This document shows, piece by piece, positions 1 to 9,092 of a stretch of 49,392 nucleotides of DNA. Position 1 is the stretch's first letter. Each line of letters starts with the position of its first letter. The position numbers were made by a program, and so were the translations under genes. The notes under the pieces are model-generated. The model ran no database searches. It was given only the letters and a program-made list of their open reading frames with translations, and was not told the origin of the DNA. The stretch is from Cyclobacteriaceae bacterium (GTDB lineage Bacteria > Bacteroidota > Bacteroidia > Cytophagales > Cyclobacteriaceae), in the NCBI GenBank assembly GCA_021648745.1, contig JAKISE010000015.1:1-49392 (forward strand). Direction: 5' to 3'.

Positions 1-783
1 TCCTTTTATTGATATTCTTTTTTGAAGAATGGGGTAGAGGTTAACATCTTCTAATTTCACTCCACCCATTACAGAAATCATCATAAGGGTTCCGTCCACC
101 GCAATACTTTTTAGGTTTTGTTTGAAATAGGGAGCTCCAATAAAATCGAGGATTATATTAACTCCATTCGAAGCGGTGAATGTCTCAATTTCTTCTGCAA
201 AGTCTTTAATACGGTAATCAATGGTTAAATCGGCTCCTAATTTTTTACATGTGGCAATCTTTTCAGTTGATGAAGTAGTAATAACGGTACATTGTATAGA
301 TTTTGCTAATTGAATAGCTGCTGTACCTACTCCACTCGCCCCAGCATGGATTAGTACTTTGTCTTTTGATTGGGTATTCCCTTCAAAAAATAATGCTTGG
401 TAGGCAGTTAAAAATACTTCGGGTATGGCTGCAGCCTGTTCAAGTGTAATATTGGTTGGGGCTTTCATTACCAATTTCTCATTAACTGCCACAAATTCGG
501 CTTGCCCACCACCAGCCAGTAAGGCCATAACTTCGTCTCCTTCGGCAAAGCCTGTAACCTCCTTTCCTATGGCTTTAATAACGCCTGAAGCCTCTAATCC
601 TAATATTGTAGATTCTCCTTCAGGTGGCGGGTACTTGCCTTCTCTTTGGAGAATATCGGCTCTGTTAAGTGCAGCATAGTATACTTCAATCAGTACCTCA
701 TCAGGGTTTAATTTAGGCAATTTAGTTTCACCTATGTAGAGCGTACTTGCGTTTCCAAATTCAGTTTGAAGAATAGCTTTCAT
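1..783 (-). CDS. NAD(P)H:quinone oxidoreductase, zinc-independent MDR family (PIG3/TP53I3-like), partial
   Basis: Reading from ATG at 783 towards base 1, 261 residues are visible and the frame is still open at the window edge, so the C-terminus (roughly 60-70 residues by family length) is missing. The N-terminus MKAILQTEFGNAS, the substrate-domain stretch YYAALNRADILQREGKYPPP, the LGLEASGVI segment and the nucleotide-binding HAGASGVGTAAIQLAK loop are typical of medium-chain quinone oxidoreductases that reduce quinones with NADPH in the cytoplasm. No structural-zinc cysteine cluster is visible, which fits the quinone-reductase branch rather than alcohol dehydrogenases. It begins 4 nt after the deiodinase-like gene and is probably the third gene of one operon with it and the M1 peptidase. 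Confidence 0.88.
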   Translation of the reverse strand, partial: MKAILQTEFGNASTLYIGETKLPKLNPDEVLIEVYYAALNRADILQREGKYPPPEGESTILGLEASGVIKAIGKEVTGFAEGDEVMALLAGGGQAEFVAVNEKLVMKAPTNITLEQAAAIPEVFLTAYQALFFEGNTQSKDKVLIHAGASGVGTAAIQLAKSIQCTVITTSSTEKIATCKKLGADLTIDYRIKDFAEEIETFTASNGVNIILDFIGAPYFKQNLKSIAVDGTLMMISVMGGVKLEDVNLYPILQKRISIKG

Positions 784-787
784 TTAT

Positions 788-1471
788 TCAATCATAAAAA
801 ACACTCACCTCCTCTATTGGTTTCCGTGTTAGTTGAGGCACATAGGTTTCATCAGCCGGATACCCAACCGGGATTAGCAAAAACGGCCTTTCGTTGGCTG
901 GGCGGTTTAATAATTTAGATAAAAATGCCATTGGGCTTGGTGTATGTGTTAAGCCCACTAAGCCTGCATTATGGATGGCTGTTAGCAAAAAACCACTGGC
1001 CAAACCAACTGATTCATTTACGTAATAATTATTGGTTTTTTCGTTATTTTCATCAAAGTCGTATGCTTTTTTAAATACAATAATTAAGTAAGGCGCCACT
1101 TCTAAAAACGGCTTTTCCCAATTAGTACCTAAATGCTCTAAGTCCTCTAGCCATTCATCGCTCATGCGTCTGGCATAACTTTCTTTTTCCTCTTCTTCAG
1201 CAGCAACCCTAATTTTCTTTTTTAAGTCAGGGTTAGATACCACGCAAAATACCCAAGGTTGCTTATGCGCACCAGAGGGTGCGGTAGAAGCTGATTTTAT
1301 AATATGTTCTATTACTTGCTTTGGCACTGGTTTGTCAGAATAGTCACGAACCGTTCTACGTGTATCTAGCCAATGATAGTAAGTAGCTGAACGTTCTGCC
1401 ATCTCTTCGGGCTCATAGGTGTCTCGCGAGTATTCTACAAATGGGTGGCCGTTAATTTCTTTAGTTTTCAT
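788..1471 (-). CDS. Nitroreductase-fold flavoprotein of the iodotyrosine deiodinase (IYD) type
   Basis: FMN-dependent enzyme of 227 residues. The open frame begins at a TTG at 1492 inside the upstream gene; I chose ATG 1471, 8 nt past the upstream stop. The sequence resembles vertebrate iodotyrosine deiodinase across its length: RRTVRDYS near the N-terminus (FMN phosphate binding), APSGAHKQPW (residues 64-73), GLTHTPSP, and a C-terminal PVGYP. The three residues that in mammalian IYD form the lid contacting the substrate zwitterion (Glu, Tyr, Lys, spaced +4 and +21) are all present with identical spacing, as E95, Y99 and K120. That points to a halotyrosine or tyrosine-like substrate rather than nitroaromatics. 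Bacterial homologues with deiodinase activity are known, but the natural role is unclear. It lies between an M1 peptidase and a quinone oxidoreductase in one operon. Confidence 0.85.
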   Translation of the reverse strand: MKTKEINGHPFVEYSRDTYEPEEMAERSATYYHWLDTRRTVRDYSDKPVPKQVIEHIIKSASTAPSGAHKQPWVFCVVSNPDLKKKIRVAAEEEEKESYARRMSDEWLEDLEHLGTNWEKPFLEVAPYLIIVFKKAYDFDENNEKTNNYYVNESVGLASGFLLTAIHNAGLVGLTHTPSPMAFLSKLLNRPANERPFLLIPVGYPADETYVPQLTRKPIEEVSVFYD

Positions 1472-1479
1472 AGGTTTTT

Positions 1480-3378
1480 TTAATCTTTCCAATCTAACAT
1501 TTTATCTATAGTACTTGACGCCACAAAGTGATAATTAGGCCTCGCTTTTTCATAAATTGCTTTCGCCATTACTAAGCCTGTTTCCGTTTTTGCCATTTCA
1601 GCGTAGAGCGGTGATAGGAATTTTCGCCTTCCTGTGTTAACTAAAAAATTTTCTAAGTTTTCATAGCCAGAGTTATATTGGTGCTTTATTACAAGAACCA
1701 TCCAAGCAGCTAAAATTTCTGAATTTCGAGAATAGGTGAATTGAAATACTGCATCGAGTTTGGCCATTTTCTCTTTATTGAGATCCTCTGGTAAACTTCT
1801 TAAAAAATGTAACCATTCATGCGAACTCCATGTTTGTGCCATTAAATCTTCAGGTGTAAAAAGCTCTTCAATGGTGGTGCCATTAATCCAATCTTCTACA
1901 ACCCTTTCAACATTAGTAAACCGATCCGACACCGGTTGAGGACAATTAGCCGGGAGCCCTTGCCCAAAAATCCATTCGTTGTATAAATTTTCGTCAACAG
2001 GAATTCCATTTTTCTCAAATAGTTTCACATTTAATTGAGAAATAAACTCCTCTGTTGTCATTGAATGAAAAGCATTAGAGGTGAAATAGTCTTTGAGAAA
2101 AGCATCGAATTTTTCTCTACCCACTTTTTCTTCCAACAGCCTTAAAAAATAATATCCCTTATCATAGGCAATTGCAGTCATGCCATCATCAGGGGTTCTT
2201 CCTTCTAAGTTTAATTTTAGCTTAGTATCTTCTGGGTGATCACCTGTTAGTATTGTTTCTACTTCCTCTTTTAAATTTTGCAAACTCAATAAGGCAAGCA
2301 TTTCTGCATAATCATAGCCGTAAACTGCTTCCATAATTCGTTGTTCGAAATATACCGTAAAGCCTTCGTTAAGCCAAAAATCGTCCCAGGTGGCATTAGT
2401 TACTAAATTGCCCGACCATGAATGTGCCAGCTCATGTGCTACCAACGAAACCAAGGATCTATCGCCTGCCAAAATAGTTGGTGTAGCAAACGTAAGCATT
2501 GGGTTTTCCATGCCACCAAAAGGGAAACTAGGAGGCAACACGATTAAATCGTATACCTCCCATTGGTATGGGCCGTATAACTTTTCGGCAGCTTCTACCA
2601 TTTGCTCCATATCCGCAAATTCATAGGCTGCTGCTTGAATTACTGAAGGTTCTGCGTAAACTCCGGTACGCTCACTTAGTTTCTGATACCTAATATCGCC
2701 TACTGTTAAAGCTAGTAAATAGGCGGGAATTGGTTTGTCCATTACAAAATCATACACTCCGTTATCAGAAACCTTAGTGGGGTTTGTGGCGCTCATAAGT
2801 GCAAGCATGCCTTCAGGTACTTTTACGTGAGCATTATAGGTAAATCGAATGCCGGGGGAATCTTGGATTGGCACCCAGCTTCTGGCTAAAATTGCTTGTG
2901 ACTGTGTAAATAAAAAGGGGTATTTTTCGTCTGCAGTTTGCTTAGGGTTAAGCCATTGCAAAGCTTCGGCACCTGCGATTGTGCTATATCTTATGCTAAT
3001 TTTTTGAGTATTATTTTTGAGATGAACTGTTAGAGGACTTCCATGAAAAGGTTTTTCTTTCCCTATTTCAAAGGTTAAGCCTTTCCCGTTTTCATCTTTA
3101 ATCGATGCTATTGACAGACCATTTATGTCTAAAATAATTTCTTTGGCATCCTTTGACTTTGTTATAGAAAGAGTTGCCTCGGCCGAAATGGTTTTGGTGT
3201 TAAAATTGATATCGGCATCCCAGTTTAAGTGAGTTATTACAGCTATTTCAGGTTTAGCAAAGGTGTGGTGGTCAACTATTTTCATAGGTTCTATTTCTGG
3301 TGTAGTTGGGGGTGAGCAAGCAAAGAAAAGGACTGATACACTTAGTACTTTTATATGCTTTTTGAGAGGAATTAACAT
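1480..3378 (-). CDS. M1-family zinc metallopeptidase (aminopeptidase N / LTA4-hydrolase-like), lipoprotein
   Basis: 632-residue exported aminopeptidase. A lipoprotein signal ends in the lipobox LFFAC, with the lipidated Cys at position 21. An N-terminal beta domain is followed by the exopeptidase motif GGMEN (288-292) and the zinc motif HELAH (H315, E316, H319), with the third ligand E338 in LNEGF. A downstream Tyr in IAYDKGYYF is probably the transition-state-stabilising residue. The LTA4-hydrolase-like length and C-terminal helical region fit family M1. It probably trims peptides at the cell envelope. It is the first gene of a compact minus-strand operon; the next gene starts 8 nt downstream. 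Confidence 0.93.
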   Translation of the reverse strand: MLIPLKKHIKVLSVSVLFFACSPPTTPEIEPMKIVDHHTFAKPEIAVITHLNWDADINFNTKTISAEATLSITKSKDAKEIILDINGLSIASIKDENGKGLTFEIGKEKPFHGSPLTVHLKNNTQKISIRYSTIAGAEALQWLNPKQTADEKYPFLFTQSQAILARSWVPIQDSPGIRFTYNAHVKVPEGMLALMSATNPTKVSDNGVYDFVMDKPIPAYLLALTVGDIRYQKLSERTGVYAEPSVIQAAAYEFADMEQMVEAAEKLYGPYQWEVYDLIVLPPSFPFGGMENPMLTFATPTILAGDRSLVSLVAHELAHSWSGNLVTNATWDDFWLNEGFTVYFEQRIMEAVYGYDYAEMLALLSLQNLKEEVETILTGDHPEDTKLKLNLEGRTPDDGMTAIAYDKGYYFLRLLEEKVGREKFDAFLKDYFTSNAFHSMTTEEFISQLNVKLFEKNGIPVDENLYNEWIFGQGLPANCPQPVSDRFTNVERVVEDWINGTTIEELFTPEDLMAQTWSSHEWLHFLRSLPEDLNKEKMAKLDAVFQFTYSRNSEILAAWMVLVIKHQYNSGYENLENFLVNTGRRKFLSPLYAEMAKTETGLVMAKAIYEKARPNYHFVASSTIDKMLDWKD

Positions 3379-3444
3379 GAAAAATTTCTTAAGTTTGAGA
3401 GGGTAAAATTAATACAAACCCAAGGTCTAACTCTAGTTATTAGA

Positions 3445-4701
3445 TTATATCTCGGTAGGTAGTTTTACAAAAAAAGCAGCCCCTTTACCTTCTTCACTTT
3501 CTAACCAAATTTTACCATCCATCATATCTACATATTTTTTAACAATGTAGAGCCCCACACCTGAAGCAGACTCACCTAACGTAGGTTTAGCACTAAGGAC
3601 TCGGTTTTTAGTGAAAACTTGTTCCAGGTCCTCTTTTTTAAACCCTTGCCCTTCATCTTTTATAACAAAAAGTAATTGATCGTTCACCAACTCTATTCTT
3701 AAGGAGATAGCAGAATTTGCATGAGAATATTTGATGGCATTGGAGTATAGGTTAGAAATGATTTTACACCACCCTTCTTCACTTCCATAAACGTCTATAG
3801 TATTAGCAGCATATTGCTCGGTAACTATTATATTTTTTGAATTCGATAAGGTTGACATTTCAGCAATCATCTGCTTAATGTTTGCAACAACATCAAACTT
3901 TTTATAAGTAATTTGATCAACTTTCTCTTCTAGAGCTTTCACATCTAAAAATGAACTTATTTGTTTATGTTGGTCATCGGTTACACCCTTTATTTTGTCT
4001 ATGAGTTCAACTTGCTCTTTGTTTAATTGGCTTCCTTCAAATTCCAATATTGAGATTAGCCCTTTTATTTGAGCCAAAGGGGTTTTTAAATCGTGGGCTA
4101 CTATACTCATTAAATCATTCTTTTCCTTATTAAGAATAGCTAGCTTGTTATTTTGAGAGTTTAACTTGGCACGATACTGCTTTTGAATCTTTATAAAAGA
4201 CTGGAGTACCCATACCGTTGAAATAGTAAGAACAATGGAATTTGCATATGGAAATGACTCTGATGGATAGACATTAAAAAGAGCTTGAGGAACAAAGAAT
4301 AGCATTACATCTAAAAAAACCAACAAATAGGTCCATATTGCTTTACGTGCAAGAATCATTAATAGCATAATGATAACGAGGTAGAAATATTCGATTCTTT
4401 TACCGGGGTTTAAAAAAACAGAAGTAGAGAAAATAATGGCATGAGCTAATACAAAAAATATAACTCTGGCTAAATAATACTTTTGTTTATATTGAAACCA
4501 AACAATCGAGGGGATGATTAAACTAATAATAGCCTCAATAATAGCAAGTGTATATTGACGTGTATAGAAAACATTATAAATAACAAAAAAAAGTGCTAAG
4601 GATAAAAATATAAACGAAAAAGCATTGAGAAGCCCTACTTTGATTTCTTCCTCAAAATTTAAGGACTTTGAGTAGCCTATATTAAAAAGTTTAGATAGCA
4701 T
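3445..4701 (-). CDS. Orphan membrane sensor histidine kinase (six-TM input module), paralogue 1
   Basis: 418 residues. About six hydrophobic segments fill residues 25-170 with only short loops, so there is no periplasmic sensor domain. A short coiled-coil linker (175-197) leads to a HisKA dimerisation helix with VAHDLKTPLAQIKG (phospho-acceptor H203) and a HATPase_c domain with an N box (SNLYSNAIKYS), G1 (DEGQGF) and G2 (SASGVGLYIVKKYVD). No receiver domain and no response-regulator gene lie nearby, so the partner is unknown. It is clearly paralogous to the kinase directly upstream: the acceptor His sits at the same residue number and the KIKGVTD-QHKQI segment is shared. The stimulus may be membrane state or a lipid-soluble ligand; that is inference. 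Confidence 0.9.
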   Translation of the reverse strand: MLSKLFNIGYSKSLNFEEEIKVGLLNAFSFIFLSLALFFVIYNVFYTRQYTLAIIEAIISLIIPSIVWFQYKQKYYLARVIFFVLAHAIIFSTSVFLNPGKRIEYFYLVIIMLLMILARKAIWTYLLVFLDVMLFFVPQALFNVYPSESFPYANSIVLTISTVWVLQSFIKIQKQYRAKLNSQNNKLAILNKEKNDLMSIVAHDLKTPLAQIKGLISILEFEGSQLNKEQVELIDKIKGVTDDQHKQISSFLDVKALEEKVDQITYKKFDVVANIKQMIAEMSTLSNSKNIIVTEQYAANTIDVYGSEEGWCKIISNLYSNAIKYSHANSAISLRIELVNDQLLFVIKDEGQGFKKEDLEQVFTKNRVLSAKPTLGESASGVGLYIVKKYVDMMDGKIWLESEEGKGAAFFVKLPTEI

Positions 4702-4859
4702 TGATTTTTGAAATATAGCGAACTAAATTGAATTAATCTAAGAATTCAGAGTATTCCGAAAGACAGATTGAAACCATTTGTCCTTATTTAACACAGCAAA
4801 ATTGCCTTGGAAGGTATAAACTTGGTATAGCATACAACTCTAGCCAAAGGCTCCTTATT

Positions 4860-6131
4860 CTAAGCTCTGCCCCTAGAAAATAGCGGAATTTTTACAAAAA
4901 AGGTAGAACCTTTCCCTTCTTCGCTTTCAACCCAAACTCGCCCTTGCAGTTCGTTAACATATTTTTTAACAATATAGAGTCCAAGGCCAGAGGAGCTTTC
5001 ATTGGCAGTTGGTGGGGTGCTTAACTTTTGGTTTTTTTCGAAAATAATGCTTATTTCTTCTTTGTTTATCCCTAGCCCTTGGTCTTTAACCAATATGAGC
5101 ACGTCCTCTTGGGTCGATTTTACCTCAATGGTAATTTCTGTACCAGAATGTGAAAATTTAATAGCGTTAGAAACCAAATTTGAGATAATTTTATATAACC
5201 ACACTTCTCTTCCGTTTATGGTTAAGTTCCTTTTTGTATTTTTAATATAAGTGAGTCTAATGCCTTTAGCAATAGCTTGTGCTAAGATACCATCTAGCAC
5301 GGTTTCAACAATTTTTCTGATAAGCACCTTTTCCAGCACAACATCTTCGTAACTATTTTCAAAATATTCTGCATCTAAAAAACCAGTTATTTGCTTGTGT
5401 TGGCTATCTGTAACACCTTTAATTTTGTCAATTAGTAGTTTTTGCTCCTGATTTAGTTGATTGTCACTAAGCTCTAAAATAGACACCAAACCTTTAATTT
5501 GAGTTAGTGGGCTTTTTAAGTCGTGTGCCACTATTTTCATTAAATCACTTTTTTCAAGGTTGAGTTTTTCTAGTCTACTATTCTGAATTTTTAACCTTTC
5601 TTTAAACTGGTTTTGAATTAAAATAAAAAATCTAACTGAAAGAACAATGGATATTATAGCAGTAATGGAAGTGATAAAAGAATAGTTTTCTACCGGATAA
5701 GGATTAAGGTAAACATGTGGGGCTATATATAAAATAACAACGATGCTAGTTAGAAAATACACCCAAACATTATTACTCACTAATATGAGGACTAATATTA
5801 TGATGCCAATATAAAAATTTTCAACACCCTTACCCGGCAATAAAAACATAGACATTATAAAAAGAACCAAATTTAGAATTGCAAAGAAGATAAATTTAGC
5901 TCCACTATATCTTTTTGTATGATGTAAATAGTAGATAAGGGGAACCATAAGTGCAAAACCCGCTTGCACAAATACAACTTCATATTTTTTAGTGTAAAAG
6001 GTGTGGAGCACCATAAAAAATAGGAGAAGGGTAAAAAAAACTAGAGACACTACATTAATTAGCTTAACCCGTATAGATTCCTCAAAATCTAAAGAAGGGG
6101 TAATGCCGGTGCTTAAAAGTCGTGCTATCAT
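4860..6131 (-). CDS. Orphan membrane sensor histidine kinase (six-TM input module), paralogue 2
   Basis: 423 residues from ATG 6131 (the frame also offers a TTG at 6134, one codon earlier). Same architecture as the next kinase: six membrane helices (about 25-170), short coiled coil, VAHDLKSPLTQIKG with H203, N box SNLVSNAIKFS, G1 DQGLGI, G2 SSSGLGLYIVKKYV. It ends in a short basic tail, FSRGRA. A 158-bp gap without a gene separates the two kinases, so they may be transcribed separately or together. This is a tandem duplication followed by divergence, most of it in the membrane part. No response regulator is adjacent. Confidence 0.9.
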   Translation of the reverse strand: MIARLLSTGITPSLDFEESIRVKLINVVSLVFFTLLLFFMVLHTFYTKKYEVVFVQAGFALMVPLIYYLHHTKRYSGAKFIFFAILNLVLFIMSMFLLPGKGVENFYIGIIILVLILVSNNVWVYFLTSIVVILYIAPHVYLNPYPVENYSFITSITAIISIVLSVRFFILIQNQFKERLKIQNSRLEKLNLEKSDLMKIVAHDLKSPLTQIKGLVSILELSDNQLNQEQKLLIDKIKGVTDSQHKQITGFLDAEYFENSYEDVVLEKVLIRKIVETVLDGILAQAIAKGIRLTYIKNTKRNLTINGREVWLYKIISNLVSNAIKFSHSGTEITIEVKSTQEDVLILVKDQGLGINKEEISIIFEKNQKLSTPPTANESSSGLGLYIVKKYVNELQGRVWVESEEGKGSTFFVKIPLFSRGRA

Positions 6132-6188
6132 CAATTAAAAATTACTGAAAAGTAAAGAAATTAATTGAGAATACTCAGAAAATAACAT

Positions 6189-7082
6189 TTAGAATTTCTT
6201 TTGATTAGCGATGTAAACACCAATAAGAATGCCTGACATTCCCAAGTAATGACCAACTAGCAGAATTTCTCCATCCCATAAACCCCAAAAAACTGCCACT
6301 ATAGGTATCAGGTAGGTAACAGAACTAGTAAATATGGGATTGGTAATTTGTATTAGCTTATTAAATAAGCCCATGGCAATTGCAGTGCTCATTACCCCTA
6401 AAACTGACACGTAAATTAATGAAACTCTTGCTTCGGGTTCTTGTAATACTTGTTGAACTACATCACTAAAAAAAACTAGATAAATACAAGCAATTGGAGT
6501 AACCATGCCTAACGAAATACTTGTGATGGTTAGAGCACTAAGACCCACCACCCTATATTTTATTACATTGGCATTTAGGCCATAACAAATGGTAGCTAGT
6601 ACTACAAATAAGCCATAAAGATTTAATGTTGATAAAGAACCATAAGACCCTGCAAATACTAGAAAACTGGTACCTAGAAAGCCAATTATTATACCTATGA
6701 CCTGCGATTTTGAAAACTTTTGAGCAAACAATAAGGCGCCCATAATCAGCACAAAAATGGGAGTAAGCGCATTTAATACGCCCGCTAATGAGCTATCTAA
6801 ATTAGTTTCTGCTTTGGCAAACAAAAAGGCGGGTATAAAACTACCCAAGAAGCCAATAATAAATAAAGACCCCCAATTTTTGCCTTGCACTTTTTTGAAA
6901 TTGCGAATAGCAATAGGAAGAAGCACGATACCTGCTGTAAACATTCGTAAGGCACCTACTTCTGCGGCACTAAACGACAGTAAACTACGTTTTATAAGTA
7001 TAAACGAGGTGCCCCAAATTAGTGTAAGAATGATTAGCAAGACCCAAGCTAGAGTCTTGTTCTGATTTTTAGCTATTGTCAT
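6189..7082 (-). CDS. EamA/DMT-superfamily transporter
   Basis: 297-residue inner-membrane protein with about ten hydrophobic helices arranged as two EamA repeats (roughly 10-140 and 155-292). The first repeat opens with the family-typical LIWGTSFILIKRSL, and the second repeat has FTSSVTYLIPIVAVFWG. The family exports or imports small metabolites; the substrate cannot be read from sequence. Its ATG overlaps the dusB stop codon (ATGA, 7079-7082), implying translational coupling to dusB. This is a neighbourhood pairing rather than an obvious functional link. Confidence 0.9.
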   Translation of the reverse strand: MTIAKNQNKTLAWVLLIILTLIWGTSFILIKRSLLSFSAAEVGALRMFTAGIVLLPIAIRNFKKVQGKNWGSLFIIGFLGSFIPAFLFAKAETNLDSSLAGVLNALTPIFVLIMGALLFAQKFSKSQVIGIIIGFLGTSFLVFAGSYGSLSTLNLYGLFVVLATICYGLNANVIKYRVVGLSALTITSISLGMVTPIACIYLVFFSDVVQQVLQEPEARVSLIYVSVLGVMSTAIAMGLFNKLIQITNPIFTSSVTYLIPIVAVFWGLWDGEILLVGHYLGMSGILIGVYIANQKKF

Positions 7083-8074
7083 GCTATGATCGAGGCATCT
7101 TTGAATTCTTCTGAGATTCGATCCAATAATTCCATTATCTGAGCTTCATCGTCTAGCTCTACTAGCTTTGTTCTAAAAGGTTTAAAATTTGGTATGCCTT
7201 TAAAATAATTGGTATAGTGCCTACGCATCTCAAAAATACCTGTCTTACCATGTTTCCACTCAATTGAGAAAGCAAGGTGCTTTTTCACGACTTCAACTCT
7301 TTCTTCAATTGTAGGAGGGGCGAGATGGTTACCTGTTGCCATAAAATGCTTTATTTCATTAAATATCCATGGGTTTCCTATAGCAGCTCGGCCAATCATA
7401 ATGCCATCTACTTCATATTTTTCTTTATATTCAAGGGCCTTTTCAGGAGAATCAATGTCTCCGTTTCCAAATATGGGAATTTCAATCTCAGGATCATTTT
7501 TCACGGCAGCAATCATGCTCCAATCAGCTTCTCCCTTGTACATTTGTTGCCTTGTACGGCCATGAATAGTAAGGGCTTTTATGCCCGCTTCTTGCAATCG
7601 TTTGGCTACTTCAACTATTTCAATAGAATTATCGTCCCAACCAAGTCTTGTTTTAACTGTAACAGGCAACTCTACTTGCTTTACAATTTCGGATGTCATT
7701 GCGTGCATTTTAGGGATGTCTTTTAAAATGCCAGCTCCAGCCCCTTTCATGGCTACTTTTTTTACTGGGCAGCCATAATTGATATCTATTAATTCAGGTT
7801 CTGCTTCTTCCGCGATAGCAGCAGCCAATCTCATAGACTCAATTTTATCGCCAAATATTTGAATCCCAATAGGCCGTTCGTAGTCGTACACATCTAGCTT
7901 TTGAACACTCTTAAAAGCGTCTCTAATTAAGCCTTCAGCAGAAATAAACTCTGTGTACATGAGGTCAGCTCCATTTTCTTTGCAAACAGCTCTAAAAGGA
8001 GGGTCGCTAACGTCTTCCATGGGAGCCAATAAGAGAGGGAATTCTCCAATTTCGAGGTTGCCAATTTTAACCAT
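7079..8074 (-). CDS. dusB: tRNA-dihydrouridine synthase (DusB type)
   Basis: 331 residues from ATG 8074; the frame extends to a TTG at 8101, but the ATG gives MVKIGNLEIG, the normal family N-terminus. It is an FMN TIM barrel that reduces uridines in the tRNA D-loop. Visible signatures are LLAPMEDVSDPPFR (FMN site), DINYGCPVKKV with catalytic Cys102, KTRLGWDD, TIHGRTRQQMYKG and GNGDI, followed by the C-terminal helical tRNA-binding domain with RRHYTNYFKGIP. The promoter probably lies at 8099-8106, diverging from that of the CPBP gene. Confidence 0.95.
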   Translation of the reverse strand: MVKIGNLEIGEFPLLLAPMEDVSDPPFRAVCKENGADLMYTEFISAEGLIRDAFKSVQKLDVYDYERPIGIQIFGDKIESMRLAAAIAEEAEPELIDINYGCPVKKVAMKGAGAGILKDIPKMHAMTSEIVKQVELPVTVKTRLGWDDNSIEIVEVAKRLQEAGIKALTIHGRTRQQMYKGEADWSMIAAVKNDPEIEIPIFGNGDIDSPEKALEYKEKYEVDGIMIGRAAIGNPWIFNEIKHFMATGNHLAPPTIEERVEVVKKHLAFSIEWKHGKTGIFEMRRHYTNYFKGIPNFKPFRTKLVELDDEAQIMELLDRISEEFKDASIIA

Positions 8075-8098
8075 AACTAATTTTTTTGCGAATACTTG

Positions 8099-8106
8099 CA
8101 AAGTTA
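8099..8106 (-). promoter_or_regulatory. Bacteroidota -7 promoter element (TAACTTTG) for dusB
   Basis: On the minus strand this reads TAACTTTG, matching TAnnTTTG, 24 nt before the dusB ATG. No TTG lies at the usual spacing for a -33 element. It faces away from the 8133-8140 element, so the 8075-8156 gap is a divergent promoter region. Confidence 0.45.
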
Positions 8107-8132
8107 TACCTTTTATAAATCAATAATCGGCT

Positions 8133-8140
8133 TATTTTTG
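8133..8140 (+). promoter_or_regulatory. Bacteroidota -7 promoter element (TATTTTTG) for the CPBP-cdsA-psd cluster
   Basis: TATTTTTG fits TAnnTTTG exactly and lies 16 nt before the CPBP protease ATG at 8157. No convincing -33 TTG at 19-21 bp spacing. Confidence 0.5.
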
Positions 8141-8156
8141 CTTCAAACAAGCAGGC

Positions 8157-9092
8157 ATGAATAACGCAGCAGTAACACCATTTGCACCTCACCTCGGGCC
8201 ATGGAAACTCCTAATAATTTCCTTGGTTGGTAGCTTACTAGGGTTTCAACTAGTTGGTGTATTTGTTGGAGCTTTTGCAGCCTTACCATTTTTTGATGGC
8301 TCCATTATGGAATTATTTGAGGCGATGGTCGATCCTGTAAACAAACCTAACGTTAAAGTTCCTTTAATGATTATCCAAGGAGTAGGCTCGGCCTTTGGAC
8401 TAATATTTATACCCTGGCTTATTTATTCAAAAATGTTTAAGCTGCCTTTAAATTTTGGGCAATCTAAAGCCTCCGTTCAACCAATTATTTTTACTTTTTT
8501 AATTGTAGTTTTTTTTGTGGTGGTTAACTCACCAATTGGTGAGTGGAACCAGCAGATTAAATTACCGGCCTTTTTATCAAGTGTTGAAGCTGCCCTTCAA
8601 GCAATGGAAGAAAAAATGAAGGTTATAACCGAGTTTTTAATTGAATTTGATTCGTTTGGAGCATTTTTAGTTGGTATAATAGTGATTGCCGTGATTCCAG
8701 CAATAGGAGAAGAATTGGTGTTTCGAGGACTCATTCAAAACCATTTATTCCGAATTACAAAAAATATTCATGTAGCCATCTGGGTTGCAGCCTTTATTTT
8801 TGGTGCTATTCACATGCAGTTTTATGGCCTTTTTCCACGAATGATGCTTGGAGTATTATTTGGCTATCTCTATTATTTTTCTGGCAAATTATCATATGCT
8901 ATGCTTGCCCATTTTTTTAATAATGGAATTGCCGTGGTAGCAGTTTATATGCATCAACTAGGCAAAATTGACTATGATATTGACTCGGAGGAGTCAATAC
9001 TTTGGTATCAAGTTTTAATTTCTGCCATAGTACTCATATTATTGTTATTCGCTTTTCAGAGAAATGTTAAAAAGGAGGCTTTAAGTGAGTAA
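8157..9092 (+). CDS. CPBP-family intramembrane glutamic endopeptidase (Abi/CAAX-like)
   Basis: 311-residue polytopic membrane protein. The C-terminal half (about 165-275) carries the ABI/CPBP signature: E185-E186 with R190 (GEELVFRG), His219 in FGAIHMQF, and His252 plus Asn256 in AMLAHFFNN. These form the intramembrane protease site. The family includes Rce1-type CAAX proteases and bacteriocin-immunity proteins; the substrate here is unknown. It heads a plus-strand cluster with DUF2007, cdsA, psd and msrA, an order often seen in this phylum. Its 3' end overlaps the next start by 8 nt. Confidence 0.9.
   Translation: MNNAAVTPFAPHLGPWKLLIISLVGSLLGFQLVGVFVGAFAALPFFDGSIMELFEAMVDPVNKPNVKVPLMIIQGVGSAFGLIFIPWLIYSKMFKLPLNFGQSKASVQPIIFTFLIVVFFVVVNSPIGEWNQQIKLPAFLSSVEAALQAMEEKMKVITEFLIEFDSFGAFLVGIIVIAVIPAIGEELVFRGLIQNHLFRITKNIHVAIWVAAFIFGAIHMQFYGLFPRMMLGVLFGYLYYFSGKLSYAMLAHFFNNGIAVVAVYMHQLGKIDYDIDSEESILWYQVLISAIVLILLLFAFQRNVKKEALSE
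9071..9078 (+). promoter_or_regulatory. Strong Shine-Dalgarno (AAAGGAGG) before the DUF2007 start
   Basis: AAAGGAGG lies 6 nt before the GTG at 9085, inside the end of the CPBP gene. Such a full anti-SD match is uncommon in this window, where most genes have no recognisable SD, and it decides the GTG start. Confidence 0.6.

Noticed and set aside
1472..1492. Earlier TTG start for the deiodinase-like gene
   Set aside because: It overlaps the upstream gene by 13 nt; the ATG at 1471 sits just after the upstream stop.
8075..8101. N-terminal extension of DusB from TTG 8101
   Set aside because: The added residues are not family-like and the TTG lies within the -7 promoter element; ATG 8074 fits.
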